Below the pieces are notes generated by a model. That model was given only the letters and a program-made list of their open reading frames with translations, did no database searches and had not been told where the DNA came from. From Arthrobacter sp. ZGTC412 (lineage in GTDB: Bacteria > Actinomycetota > Actinomycetes > Actinomycetales > Micrococcaceae), in contig NZ_PJII01000008.1 of NCBI RefSeq assembly GCF_002929215.1, positions 1 through 64,000 of the forward strand: DNA of 64,000 bases. Direction: 5' to 3'. A program made the translations under genes and the position numbers. This document shows positions 44,907-56,352 of the stretch, in pieces. Every line of letters begins with the position of its first letter. Within the stretch, counting starts at the first letter, position 1.

Positions 44907-45577
44907 TGAAACTCCTTGGCGGGGGCTTTGGCCAGGATCTGGGCCACTTGGGCGCTGCGGTCCACCTGCAGCATGGCGTGCACGGTGTCGCCGTCCTGGT
45001 ATGCGGTTCCGGCGTCGGGCAGTAAGCCTTCACCGAACCGGGTGAGGTAGGCAATGCGGACGTTCGCCGCTTTTTCGATGCTGCTGATCCGATGGCCGAT
45101 CCAGCCGGCGTTGAGATCCAGCTCGGCGAGCACCAGGCGCCCGGAAGGCTCCCGGAAGTCACCGGCCAGGTGTTGTTCCGGAAGGATGCGCCGCAGCACC
45201 TGGTCCGCGCTCCAGCGGACCGCCGCCACCGTGGGGATTCCAAGGCGCTGGTAGATCTCGGCGCGGCCGGGATCGTAGATCCGGGCCACTACATGGGGCA
45301 CATGGAAGGTCTCCCTCGCCACGCGGGTGGCCAGGATGTTGGAATTGTCGCCGCTGGAGACTGCGGCGAAGGCGTACGCGTCGGCGACCCCGGCCTGCTT
45401 CAGGGTGTCGCGGTCGAAGCCGACGCCGGTGACCTTGCGTCCGGTGAAACCCTGGCGGAGCCTACGGAAAGCGCGGTCGTCCTGGTCGATGATGGCTACG
45501 GAGTGCCCGGCGTCTTCGAGCGTATGCGCCAGCGTCGCCCCCACCCGGCCACATCCCATGATCACGAAATGCGCCAC
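44903..45577 (-). CDS. trkA: TrkA family potassium-uptake regulatory protein (RCK), first of a pair
   Basis: The 224-residue protein begins at a GTG with GGAG 7 nt upstream. It starts VAHFVIMGCGRVGATLAHTLEDAGHSVAIIDQDD, a dinucleotide-binding GxGxxG followed by the ribose-binding acidic residue. A C-terminal RCK_C domain follows (GWIGHRISSIEKAANVRIAY). It corresponds to CeoB. The two-gene arrangement is divergent from the APC permease with a 120-bp intergenic region. Confidence 0.9.
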   Translation of the reverse strand: MAHFVIMGCGRVGATLAHTLEDAGHSVAIIDQDDRAFRRLRQGFTGRKVTGVGFDRDTLKQAGVADAYAFAAVSSGDNSNILATRVARETFHVPHVVARIYDPGRAEIYQRLGIPTVAAVRWSADQVLRRILPEQHLAGDFREPSGRLVLAELDLNAGWIGHRISSIEKAANVRIAYLTRFGEGLLPDAGTAYQDGDTVHAMLQVDRSAQVAQILAKAPAKEFQ

Positions 45578-45697
45578 CAGTATCTCCTCTGTATATTTCC
45601 CCACGGTCCTGCCGCTAGAACTCTACCGTCAGGGTCCCCGATCCGGCTGTCCATGGGCTGTCATGACACAGCCCGGGAATCAGACTAGCTTTGTGGG

Positions 45698-47674
45698 GTG
45701 CTGACAATATTGAACGCCGCGAAGCGCGTGCTCGTGGGCAGGCCGTTCCGGAACGACCGGATGGCCCATACGCTGCTTCCCAAGCGGATCGCACTTCCGG
45801 TGTTCGCTTCCGACGCCCTCTCATCCGTTGCCTACGCCCCCGATGAGATCCTGCTCACCCTCGCTTTGGCCGGAGTCAGCGCGGTGGCGTTTTCACCCTG
45901 GGTGGGCTTGGCCGTCATGGTGGTCCTGCTGACCGTCGTAGCCTCCTACCGGCAGAACGTCCACGCGTACCCTTCCGGGGGCGGGGACTATGAGATTGCA
46001 GGGGAGAACCTGGGGAAGTACGCCGGCCTCACCGTGGCATCGGCCCTCCTGGTGGACTATGTCCTGACTGTTGCAGTGTCGATGTCCTCGGCCGCCGCCT
46101 ATGTCACCACCGCCATCCCGGCACTCCACGGGCAGCAGGCCATGATTGCCACCATCGGCGTGGTGGTCCTTGCGCTGGTGAACCTGCGCGGCGTTAAAGA
46201 GGCCGGCAACGTGTTCGCCGTCCCTACCTACATCTTTATGGCCTCGATCCTGGGAATGACAGCGGTGGGCATCTTCCAGGCGGCCACCGGCCAGCTGGGC
46301 GAAGCGCCCTCCGCCGCCTTTACCATCGTGCCGGCGCCCGGTTTCGACGAAGGGCTGGTGGGACTCGCCGGCGCCTTCCTCCTGCTCCGTGCTTTCTCTT
46401 CCGGTGCCGCGGCACTCACCGGTGTTGAAGCCATCAGCAACGGAGTCCCCAACTTCAAGCCGCCGAAGAGCAAAAACGCGGCAACCACGCTGCTGCTCCT
46501 GGGCGTAATCGGTGCGTCCATGCTCGCGGGGATCATCTACCTGGCCAATGCCACCAAAGTCCACATCGTCCTGGACCCCGCCACGGAATTCCTTCTGAAC
46601 GGCAGCCCGCTACCGGCGGGCTACATCCAAACCCCCGCCATCAGCCAGATTGCCCAGACCATCTTCGGCCCGGGATCCATACCGTTCTACATTGTGGTGG
46701 CTGCCACCGGCATCATCCTGGTGTTTGCCGCCAACACCGCCTTCAACGGCTTTCCGGTGCTTGGCTCCATCCTTGCCCAGGACGGCTACCTGCCGCGCCA
46801 GCTGCGCACCAGGGGCGACCGGCTGGCCTTCAGCAATGGCGTCCTTGCCCTGGCCGCCGGAGCGCTGGTGCTCATCCTCGCCTTCAACGCCGACGTCACC
46901 AAGCTCATCCAGCTGTACATCGTGGGCGTCTTTATCTCCTTCACGGCCAGCCAGCTGGGGATGATCCGGCACTGGGGCCGCCAGCTGAAGCTGGCCAAGG
47001 ACAAAGTCGTCCGACGCCGGATGGCAAAGTCGCGTGCCATCAACAGCATCGGCTTCGGCATGACCGCCCTGGTGCTGGTCATTGTGCTGGTCACCAAGTT
47101 CGAGCAGGGCGCCTGGATTGCCCTGCTCGCCATGTTCGTCCTCTTCCTGATTATGTGGAGCATCAGGGCGCACTACGACAACGTGGCCAGGGAACTGGCA
47201 GTGGACGAGGACTCCTCTCCACGGGCCCTGCCCACCCGGGTGCACGCCGTGCTGCTGGTGTCCCATGTTCGCAAGCCCGTCCTTCGGGCCCTTGCGTACG
47301 CCAGGGCCTCCCGGCCATCGAGGCTGGATGCGGTTACGGTGGACATCGACCCCGAAGAAACCGCAGGCACGGTGGCCGACTGGGAAAAGCTGGACATTCC
47401 CGTGCCGCTGACGGTGCTGGCGAGCCCCTACCGTGAGACCGTCACCCCCATCATGGAGTACGTCAAACAGATGCGGCGCGACTCGCCGCGGGACCTGATT
47501 GTGGTGTACATCCCCGAATACGTGGTGGGCAAGTGGTGGGAGCAACTGGTCCACAACCAGACGGCACTGCGCATCAAGACCCGGCTCCATTTTGAACCAG
47601 GCGTTATGGTGGCCAGTGTTCCCTGGCAGCTCAAATCATCCGAAGAAGCAAAGAACCTGCAGGACATCCAATGA
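45698..47674 (+). CDS. APC family permease, KimA-like potassium transporter candidate
   Basis: The 658-residue protein has twelve hydrophobic helices up to about residue 485, beginning with KRIALPVFASDALSSVAYAPDEILLTLALAG, the start of KimA/YdaO-type APC transporters. A cytoplasmic C-terminal domain of about 150 residues (VHAVLLVSHVRKPVLRALAYARASRPSRLDAVTVDI) resembles the universal-stress-protein-like domain of KimA. It is divergent from the two RCK genes, consistent with K+ import. Identification as K+ transport is an inference from family and context. The GTG start at 45698 is used. Confidence 0.82.
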   Translation: MLTILNAAKRVLVGRPFRNDRMAHTLLPKRIALPVFASDALSSVAYAPDEILLTLALAGVSAVAFSPWVGLAVMVVLLTVVASYRQNVHAYPSGGGDYEIAGENLGKYAGLTVASALLVDYVLTVAVSMSSAAAYVTTAIPALHGQQAMIATIGVVVLALVNLRGVKEAGNVFAVPTYIFMASILGMTAVGIFQAATGQLGEAPSAAFTIVPAPGFDEGLVGLAGAFLLLRAFSSGAAALTGVEAISNGVPNFKPPKSKNAATTLLLLGVIGASMLAGIIYLANATKVHIVLDPATEFLLNGSPLPAGYIQTPAISQIAQTIFGPGSIPFYIVVAATGIILVFAANTAFNGFPVLGSILAQDGYLPRQLRTRGDRLAFSNGVLALAAGALVLILAFNADVTKLIQLYIVGVFISFTASQLGMIRHWGRQLKLAKDKVVRRRMAKSRAINSIGFGMTALVLVIVLVTKFEQGAWIALLAMFVLFLIMWSIRAHYDNVARELAVDEDSSPRALPTRVHAVLLVSHVRKPVLRALAYARASRPSRLDAVTVDIDPEETAGTVADWEKLDIPVPLTVLASPYRETVTPIMEYVKQMRRDSPRDLIVVYIPEYVVGKWWEQLVHNQTALRIKTRLHFEPGVMVASVPWQLKSSEEAKNLQDIQ

Positions 47675-49080
47675 CCCCGAAGACACAAACCCAGCCGGCA
47701 CTGACCGGAGAAGCCGGCACCGAAGCAGTGCTCGACGTCGGGCCCGTCGCCCACGGCGGTCATTGCGTCGCGAGGCATGAAGGGCGCGTCATCTTTGTCC
47801 GGCACGCCATCCCGGGTGAGAAGGTGCGGGCGCGGCTGACCGACGCCGACGACAAGGCCAAATTCTGGCGTGCCGACGTCGTCGAGGTGCTCGAAGCGTC
47901 GCCGGACCGGGTGGACCACTTTTGGCACCCCGCAGATTCACGCCGCGCCTGGCGCCACGGGCACCCGCCCGTGGGCGGCGCGGAGTTTGGCCACATCACC
48001 CTTGCCCGCCAGCGCAGCCTCAAGGCAGACGTGCTAGCGGAACAGCTCAACCGGCTCGCCGGCGTGGAGCAGCTCCCGGACGGCTGGGCCGGCACCGTGG
48101 AAGCGGCGGGGGGCACCGCACCGGCGTCGGATGCAGGAGCGGAGGCAACGCACGACGGCGGCGACGGCCTCCGCTGGCGGACGCGGGCAAGTTTCTCGGT
48201 CACCGCCGGCGGCAAGCTCGGTATGCATGCGCACCGCTCAGGACACATCATCCCCATCCATGAGATGCCGCTGGCCATCGACGCCATCAACAACCTGCGC
48301 CTGTGGGACATCGACCTGCAGGGCGTTGAACGGGTTGAGGTCGCCGCCCCGGCCAACGGCTCACGGCCCTTGGTGCTGCTGGCCCCGGCCGAGGGAACCA
48401 AGCCCAAGCGCCTTGCCTCCATCGCGGCGGGCCTTCCCGCCGACGTTTCCGTTGCCGCCTTCGACCCCACCACCGAGGAGGTGCAACAGTTGCGGGGCAG
48501 GCTGTGGGTGCAGGAGTCTGCCGCCGGGCACGAGTACCGGGTCACCGGCGCAGGGTTCTGGCAGATCCACCGCGACGCGCCCGGGACGCTTGTGGGGGCC
48601 GTCACAGAATTCCTTCAAGGCGGAGGCTTCCTCCACCCCGGCGCGGTAGTGGCTGACCTCTATGCGGGAGCCGGGCTCTTCACCGCCGTCCTCGCCGACG
48701 CGGTGGGGGAGACGGGGTCCGTCCTTTCGGTGGAAGGTGCTCCCGGAACCAGCCGGGACGCACGCAAGAACCTCCACGCAGCGCCACAGGTTGAGATCGT
48801 CCAGGGCCGCGTTGAGCGCGTCCTCCGCCATAAACCCCGGGACTTCGACGCCCTGGTCCTTGATCCGCCGCGGGCCGGCGCCGGGAAGGCAGTGGTGAAT
48901 CAGCTGGTTGCAGCGAGCCCCCGCGCCATTGCCTACGTGTCCTGCGATCCGGCGTCGTTCGCACGTGACGTAGGGTACTTCCGGCAGGCCGGTTGGGAGC
49001 TTGCAGGCCTCCGGGCTTTCGACCTCTACCCCCACACCCACCACCTGGAGACGGTGGCGCTGCTAACTCCGCGTCCCTGA
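47671..49080 (+). CDS. Class I SAM-dependent RNA (uracil-5-)methyltransferase, TrmA/RlmD type
   Basis: The 469-residue protein has a TRAM domain (about 15-70), a central insert, and the C-terminal methyltransferase core with LDPPRAGAGKAVVN and the catalytic cysteine in YVSCDPASFARDV, followed by HTHHLETVALL. RlmD enzymes carry a four-cysteine iron-sulfur motif; here the corresponding region (FWHPADSRRAWRHGHPPVGGAEFGH) has none, so this is the cluster-free form. The target, 23S rRNA or tRNA uridine, is not determined. It overlaps the permease gene by 4 bp (ATGA). Confidence 0.88.
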   Translation: MTPKTQTQPALTGEAGTEAVLDVGPVAHGGHCVARHEGRVIFVRHAIPGEKVRARLTDADDKAKFWRADVVEVLEASPDRVDHFWHPADSRRAWRHGHPPVGGAEFGHITLARQRSLKADVLAEQLNRLAGVEQLPDGWAGTVEAAGGTAPASDAGAEATHDGGDGLRWRTRASFSVTAGGKLGMHAHRSGHIIPIHEMPLAIDAINNLRLWDIDLQGVERVEVAAPANGSRPLVLLAPAEGTKPKRLASIAAGLPADVSVAAFDPTTEEVQQLRGRLWVQESAAGHEYRVTGAGFWQIHRDAPGTLVGAVTEFLQGGGFLHPGAVVADLYAGAGLFTAVLADAVGETGSVLSVEGAPGTSRDARKNLHAAPQVEIVQGRVERVLRHKPRDFDALVLDPPRAGAGKAVVNQLVAASPRAIAYVSCDPASFARDVGYFRQAGWELAGLRAFDLYPHTHHLETVALLTPRP

Positions 49081-49096
49081 TGCCGGAACATGTTTC

Positions 49097-49118
49097 GACT
49101 ACTATGGCGGTAGTAGTC
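49097..49118. promoter_or_regulatory. Dyad 1 upstream of acnA
   Basis: GACTACTA-TGGCGG-TAGTAGTC is a perfect 8-bp inverted repeat with a 6-nt spacer, starting 17 nt after the methyltransferase stop. It has no T tract, so it may be an operator for acnA or a weak hairpin. Confidence 0.45.
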
Positions 49119-49171
49119 CCACGTCGCGCTCCGTAATCACGGCCGGCCGTGTGCAATTTTCGGGCCCTGGA

Positions 49172-49193
49172 CTAATTAGGGCTTCCTAACTAG
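49172..49193. promoter_or_regulatory. Dyad 2 upstream of acnA
   Basis: CTAATTAGG-GCTT-CCTAACTAG has one mismatch in 9-bp arms and lies 52 bp before the ATG. The TTAGG-N4-CCTAA core resembles half of the DtxR/IdeR iron box, which would make sense for an iron-sulfur enzyme. Confidence 0.4.
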
Positions 49194-49245
49194 CAGGCGG
49201 TCACCCGCGCGACAAAGATGAAACTGTTGCGAGAGGAGTCCTGCG

Positions 49246-52071
<2,826 letters not shown>

Positions 52072-52095
52072 CGGTTTCTGCACTCAGCACCACCT

Positions 52096-52140
52096 AGCGA
52101 AGCCCCGGCCGGTCACCGACCAGCCGGGGCTTCGGCTTTT
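52096..52140 (+). terminator. Intrinsic terminator after acnA
   Basis: CGAAGCCCCGGC (52098-52109) pairs with GCCGGGGCTTCG (52123-52134) and is followed by GCTTTT, 25 nt after the acnA stop. Confidence 0.9.
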
Positions 52141-52211
52141 CTGGTGAGTCTGGTCCTGCGGACCAAGGCGTTAGAGTTAAACGGCACGTCTACCACCCAA
52201 AGGAGGGGTCA

Positions 52212-54185
52212 TTGGGAATCTTGGACACCATCCGGAATCCGCAGGACCTGAACGAGTTGTCCGAAGAACAGCTGAAGCAGCTGGCTTCGGAGGTCAGGAA
52301 TTTCCTGATCACGAACGTCTCCCAGACGGGCGGACACCTCGGACCCAACCTCGGCGTGGTGGAGCTGACGCTCGCCGTGCACCGCATCTTCGATTCGCCC
52401 CGCGACAGCATCGTTTTTGACACCGGCCACCAGTCATACGTGCACAAACTGCTGACCGGCCGCCAGGACTTCAGCACCCTGCGCCAGGAGGGCGGCATGT
52501 CCGGCTACCCGTCCCGCGCCGAATCCGAGCACGACATTGTGGAAAGCTCTCACGCTTCTTCGTCGCTGTCCTGGGCCGATGGTATCTCCCGCGCCCGGCA
52601 GCTCACCGGTGAAGGCGACCGGCACGTCGTCGCGGTCGTAGGGGACGGTGCCCTCACCGGCGGCATGGCCTGGGAAGCCATCAACAACATTGCCGCGGAC
52701 AAGCGGCGCCGGGTGGTCATTGTGGTCAATGACAATGGCCGGTCCTATGCCCCCACCGTGGGCGGGTTTGCAGACTACCTCGCCTCCCTGCGTCCCACCA
52801 TCGACTCTTTCCGCACAGCTCCCGCCTACGAGGTGGCGCTGGATTGGTGGAAGAAGAAACTGCAAAGCGGCGGACCGGTGGGCCAGTTCACCTACAAGAG
52901 CCTGCATGCCATGAAGAAGGGCATCAAGGACTGGTGGGCGCCACAGGGCATGTTCGAAGACCTCGGCATGAAGTACATCGGCCCGGTGGACGGCCACAAC
53001 CTCCAGGCCATGGAGCACGCTTTGTCCACCGCCAAGCATTACGCCGGCCCCGTGATCGTCCATGCCATGACCGAAAAGGGCCACGGCTACGCTCCGGCAC
53101 GTGCGCACGAAGCAGACCAGTTCCACGCCGTGGGCATCATCGACCCGGAAACCGGCGAGCCTACCGGCACCGCCGGCGCACAGTCCTGGACGTCCGTCTT
53201 CGCGGACGAGATCGCGGTCATCGCCGATGAGCGGAAGGACGTCGTGGGCATCACCGGCGCCATGCTCATCCCGGTGGGCCTGCACAAGTTCGCGGCCCGG
53301 CACCCGGACCGGGTGATCGACGTCGGAATCGCCGAACAGCACGCCCTGACCTCCGCGGCCGGCATGGCCTTCGGCGGCCTGCACCCCGTGGTTGCCGTCT
53401 ACGCCACCTTCCTGAACCGGGCCTTCGACCAGCTCCTGATGGACGTTGCCCTGCACAAGGCCGGCGTCACGATCGTCCTGGACCGCGCAGGCGTCACCGG
53501 GCCGGACGGCGCCAGCCACCACGGGATGTGGGACATGTCCATGGTCCAGATCGTTCCGGGCCTCCATCTGGCCGCGCCCCGTGATGCCAGCAGGCTGCGC
53601 GAGGAACTCCGCGAAGCCGTGGCCATCAGCGACGCACCCACCGTAGTGCGTTTCTCCAAGGGATCTGTCGGCGCCGAAGTTGAAGCGCTGGAACGCCTCA
53701 GCGACGGCGTGGACGTCCTGTCCCGCCGGCCCAGCGGTTCCACCGAGAACGACGTCCTGATCATCTCCGTGGGGGCCATGTCCGAACTCGCCCTGGACGT
53801 GTCCAACCGGCTCGGCGCGCAGGGCATCAGCACCACCGTAGTGGACCCGCGTTGGGTGCTTCCCGTCCCGCGTTCCATTATCGCCCTGGCTTCGCACCAT
53901 CGCTTGGTGATCTGCATCGAGGACGGCGTCCGTGCCGGCGGCGTGGGCTCCCGGATCCGCCAGGAAATGCGCGCCGCCGGCGTGGACACCGCCCTGAACG
54001 AGGTGGGCCTGCCGGTCGAATTCCTGGACCACGGAACGCGCAAGCAGGTCCTGGAACGTGTCGGCCTGACGGCCCAGCAGATAACGCACGACGTCGTCGC
54101 CCAGGTTCTTGGGACAAAGGTCCCGTTCGCACGTCCCTTGCCGGGCCAGCAGCATCCCACCACCGGCAGCCTTCCGATCCTGTGA
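52212..54185 (+). CDS. dxs: 1-Deoxy-D-xylulose-5-phosphate synthase
   Basis: The 657-residue thiamine-diphosphate enzyme makes DXP from pyruvate and glyceraldehyde-3-phosphate, the first step of the MEP isoprenoid pathway. Its [16 protein letters not shown] and [15 protein letters not shown] segments are typical. The TPP-Mg motif [16 protein letters not shown] is near residue 143, and the transketolase central domain has the catalytic Glu in [16 protein letters not shown] and [10 protein letters not shown]. The start is a TTG with AAGGAGGGG upstream. Its stop overlaps the next start in GTGA, so dxs leads an operon. Confidence 0.96.
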   Translation: MGILDTIRNPQDLNELSEEQLKQLASEVRNFLITNVSQTGGHLGPNLGVVELTLAVHRIFDSPRDSIVFDTGHQSYVHKLLTGRQDFSTLRQEGGMSGYPSRAESEHDIVESSHASSSLSWADGISRARQLTGEGDRHVVAVVGDGALTGGMAWEAINNIAADKRRRVVIVVNDNGRSYAPTVGGFADYLASLRPTIDSFRTAPAYEVALDWWKKKLQSGGPVGQFTYKSLHAMKKGIKDWWAPQGMFEDLGMKYIGPVDGHNLQAMEHALSTAKHYAGPVIVHAMTEKGHGYAPARAHEADQFHAVGIIDPETGEPTGTAGAQSWTSVFADEIAVIADERKDVVGITGAMLIPVGLHKFAARHPDRVIDVGIAEQHALTSAAGMAFGGLHPVVAVYATFLNRAFDQLLMDVALHKAGVTIVLDRAGVTGPDGASHHGMWDMSMVQIVPGLHLAAPRDASRLREELREAVAISDAPTVVRFSKGSVGAEVEALERLSDGVDVLSRRPSGSTENDVLIISVGAMSELALDVSNRLGAQGISTTVVDPRWVLPVPRSIIALASHHRLVICIEDGVRAGGVGSRIRQEMRAAGVDTALNEVGLPVEFLDHGTRKQVLERVGLTAQQITHDVVAQVLGTKVPFARPLPGQQHPTTGSLPIL

Positions 54186-54802
54186 GGGAGGAAGACGGGC
54201 TGAAATACCCGGGCGGCGTAGGGGAGTCCGGACCGGCGACGCACACGACCACCACACGGGTTCCCGACGGTCTGCAGCCGGGCCAGCTGGTAGTGGCCCG
54301 GAACAGGAAATGGAACGGCAAGGCGCACTGGGTGGTCCCGGGGCGTTACCTGGGCGAAGACCGGCACGGCTGGTGGATTTTCCAGGGGACCAACGAGTTC
54401 TGTTCCCGTCCCGGCGCCGCCTTTTATACCCGGTCCGATGCTGTCTTGCTGGTTCCGCGTTCCGGTGACTGGGTTGCCACCTTTTACGATGCTGCTCATC
54501 CCGGCGGCGTACGCGTCTACGTGGACCTCGCCGTGGGGCACGAGTGGACGGCCATCCGGCCCGCCGTCACCGAGTTCCATGTGATCGACATGGACCTGGA
54601 CGTCATCCGAACCGCGGACCGGGGCGTTTTCATCGACGACCAGGACGAGTTCGCCGATCACAGCATCACCATGAACTATTCGGAGCGGCTCGTGGAAGAC
54701 ATCCAGGCCGCTGCTGACCAGCTTTACCAGGCCGTCAAGGCGCAGCACGCACCATTCGACGGCACCGACGCCGAATGGTTTACCAAGGGACGGTCGTCAT
54801 GA
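54182..54802 (+). CDS. DUF402 domain protein
   Basis: The 206-residue protein begins at a GTG overlapping the dxs stop; the frame is open further upstream but overlaps dxs. DUF402 features include [21 protein letters not shown], a segment with [11 protein letters not shown] and [13 protein letters not shown], and [10 protein letters not shown]. Some DUF402 proteins are nucleoside phosphatases, but the acidic residues are only partly comparable here. Its end overlaps the next gene by 4 bp (ATGA). Confidence 0.85.
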   Translation: MREEDGLKYPGGVGESGPATHTTTTRVPDGLQPGQLVVARNRKWNGKAHWVVPGRYLGEDRHGWWIFQGTNEFCSRPGAAFYTRSDAVLLVPRSGDWVATFYDAAHPGGVRVYVDLAVGHEWTAIRPAVTEFHVIDMDLDVIRTADRGVFIDDQDEFADHSITMNYSERLVEDIQAAADQLYQAVKAQHAPFDGTDAEWFTKGRSS

Positions 54803-55359
54803 GCGGAATTGTCAGGGTGTACAAACGGGACGAAGAGGGCACCCTCCACTTCAGGGAGGCCTGGTTCGACGAGGACTACAACCAGTTCGTGATGAATTAC
54901 GGAGCGGTGGGGCACCAGAGCAAGACCGAGGAAACCGACGTACCGGACGGTCAGGCAGCCGAGGGCCTCCTGGACGCATTTGCGGTTCAATGCGCCGAGG
55001 ACGGCTACGCCGAGATCCCGGAAGAGGAACAGTTCTGGGTCGTGGCGCAGTTCGCGCTTAAAACCAGGGAAGGCACCGACAGGGACCGCTACCTGGAGGA
55101 AAAGGCCACGGACGCACTCATTAGCCACCTCGCCTGGCGCGGACTCGGGACGGTGGAACGTTCCGAATTCACGGACTACAAGCTCAACATCTTTTGCCTC
55201 TGCCCCGACATCAACAAGGCAGTCAACGCCATCAAGGTCTGCAGCCGGGGCGAGGACCTGGACTTCACCAAGCTCAGCATCGGCGCAGCGCCCCACGGCG
55301 ATCCGCAGAACTTCAAGCTCAAGCATTCCGCCAAGCCCGCCAACACCTTCAGCCTTTAG
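54799..55359 (+). CDS. Hypothetical protein of unknown family
   Basis: The 186-residue soluble protein begins [22 protein letters not shown] and is rich in acidic residues. Recognisable segments are FVMNYGAVGHQSKTEET and EEQFWVVAQFALKT, followed by KLNIFCLCPDINKAVNAIKVC. I do not recognise a fold and see no membrane segment or cofactor motif. The overlapping ATGA start and the 8-bp gap to the aldo/keto reductase indicate co-expression with dxs and DUF402. Confidence 0.7.
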   Translation: MSGIVRVYKRDEEGTLHFREAWFDEDYNQFVMNYGAVGHQSKTEETDVPDGQAAEGLLDAFAVQCAEDGYAEIPEEEQFWVVAQFALKTREGTDRDRYLEEKATDALISHLAWRGLGTVERSEFTDYKLNIFCLCPDINKAVNAIKVCSRGEDLDFTKLSIGAAPHGDPQNFKLKHSAKPANTFSL

Positions 55360-55367
55360 GAGCGTCC

Positions 55368-56345
55368 GTGACCACCTACCGCCGCGTCGGAAAGTCCGGC
55401 CTCACCGTCTCCACGGTCGGCCTGGGCTGCAATAACCTGGGTCGTGCCAATACCGTCACCGAGTCGCAGGAGGCCACCGACGCCGTCGTCCATGCAGCGG
55501 TCAACGCCGGAATCACCCTGTTCGATGTTGCGGACACCTACGGCCGGGAACCCGGACTGAGCGAAACGATGCTCGGCAAGGCCCTTGGCAACAGGCGGGC
55601 CGACGTCGTTGTGGCCACCAAGTTCGGTATGGACATGAAGGGCGCCAATGGACCGGACTTCGGCGCCCGCGGCTCGCGACGCTACATCATGCAGGCCGTG
55701 GAGGCCTCGCTGCGGAGGCTGGGCACCGACTGGATCGACCTTTACCAGTTCCACACCCCGGATCCGCTGACCCCCATCGACGAAACACTGTCCGCACTGG
55801 ATACCCTCGTCACGAGCGGCAAGGTCCGGTACATCGGGCATTCCAACCGGGCCGGCTGGCAGATCGCCCAGGCCGAGTACGTGGCCCGCGAACTCGGCAG
55901 TGCCCGCTTCATCTCCACCCAGAACCACTACAACCTCCTGGACCGCCGCGCCGAGCTTGAGGTGACGCCGGCCGCAGAGGAGTTCGGGCTGGGCGTCCTG
56001 CCGTACTTCCCCCTCGCCAACGGGCTGCTGACCGGGAAGTACTCGCCCGGCCACGCCCCGGAAGGTTCCAGGCTCAGCCACACCCGCAAGCACCTGGTCC
56101 ACGACGCCGACTGGGACCAGCTGGACAGGTTCAGCAGCTTTGCAGGGGAACGCGGACTGAACGAAAGCCAGGTGGCTTTCTCCTGGCTGGCAGCCCAGCC
56201 GTCCGTGGCGAGCGTCATTGCCGGCGCCACCAGGCCGGAACAGGTCCGCCAAAACGCGGAATCAGCGGACTGGCTGCCCTCGGACAAGGATCTCGCAGAG
56301 CTGGACAGCATCTTCCCGGCCGTTCCCAAGGTGGCCCTGTTTTAG
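55368..56345 (+). CDS. Aldo/keto reductase
   Basis: The 325-residue NADPH-dependent oxidoreductase has a TIM-barrel. The catalytic tetrad is visible: D53 and Y58 in DVADTYGRE, K85 in ATKFGMD, and H129 in DLYQFHTPD. The C-terminal NADPH-binding part has SVIAGATRPEQVRQNAES. The substrate is unknown. A GTG is chosen because GGAG precedes it and the sequence conserved in the family begins TTYRRVGKSGLTVSTVGLG. It starts 8 nt after the hypothetical gene. Confidence 0.92.
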   Translation: MTTYRRVGKSGLTVSTVGLGCNNLGRANTVTESQEATDAVVHAAVNAGITLFDVADTYGREPGLSETMLGKALGNRRADVVVATKFGMDMKGANGPDFGARGSRRYIMQAVEASLRRLGTDWIDLYQFHTPDPLTPIDETLSALDTLVTSGKVRYIGHSNRAGWQIAQAEYVARELGSARFISTQNHYNLLDRRAELEVTPAAEEFGLGVLPYFPLANGLLTGKYSPGHAPEGSRLSHTRKHLVHDADWDQLDRFSSFAGERGLNESQVAFSWLAAQPSVASVIAGATRPEQVRQNAESADWLPSDKDLAELDSIFPAVPKVALF

Positions 56346-56352
56346 GAGCGCC

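Noticed and set aside
49097-49118. Fifth BlaI operator candidate upstream of acnA
   Set aside because: The CTAC and GTAG parts are separated by 7 nt rather than 5 and the arms are GACTACTA, so it does not fit the cyd-type dyad.
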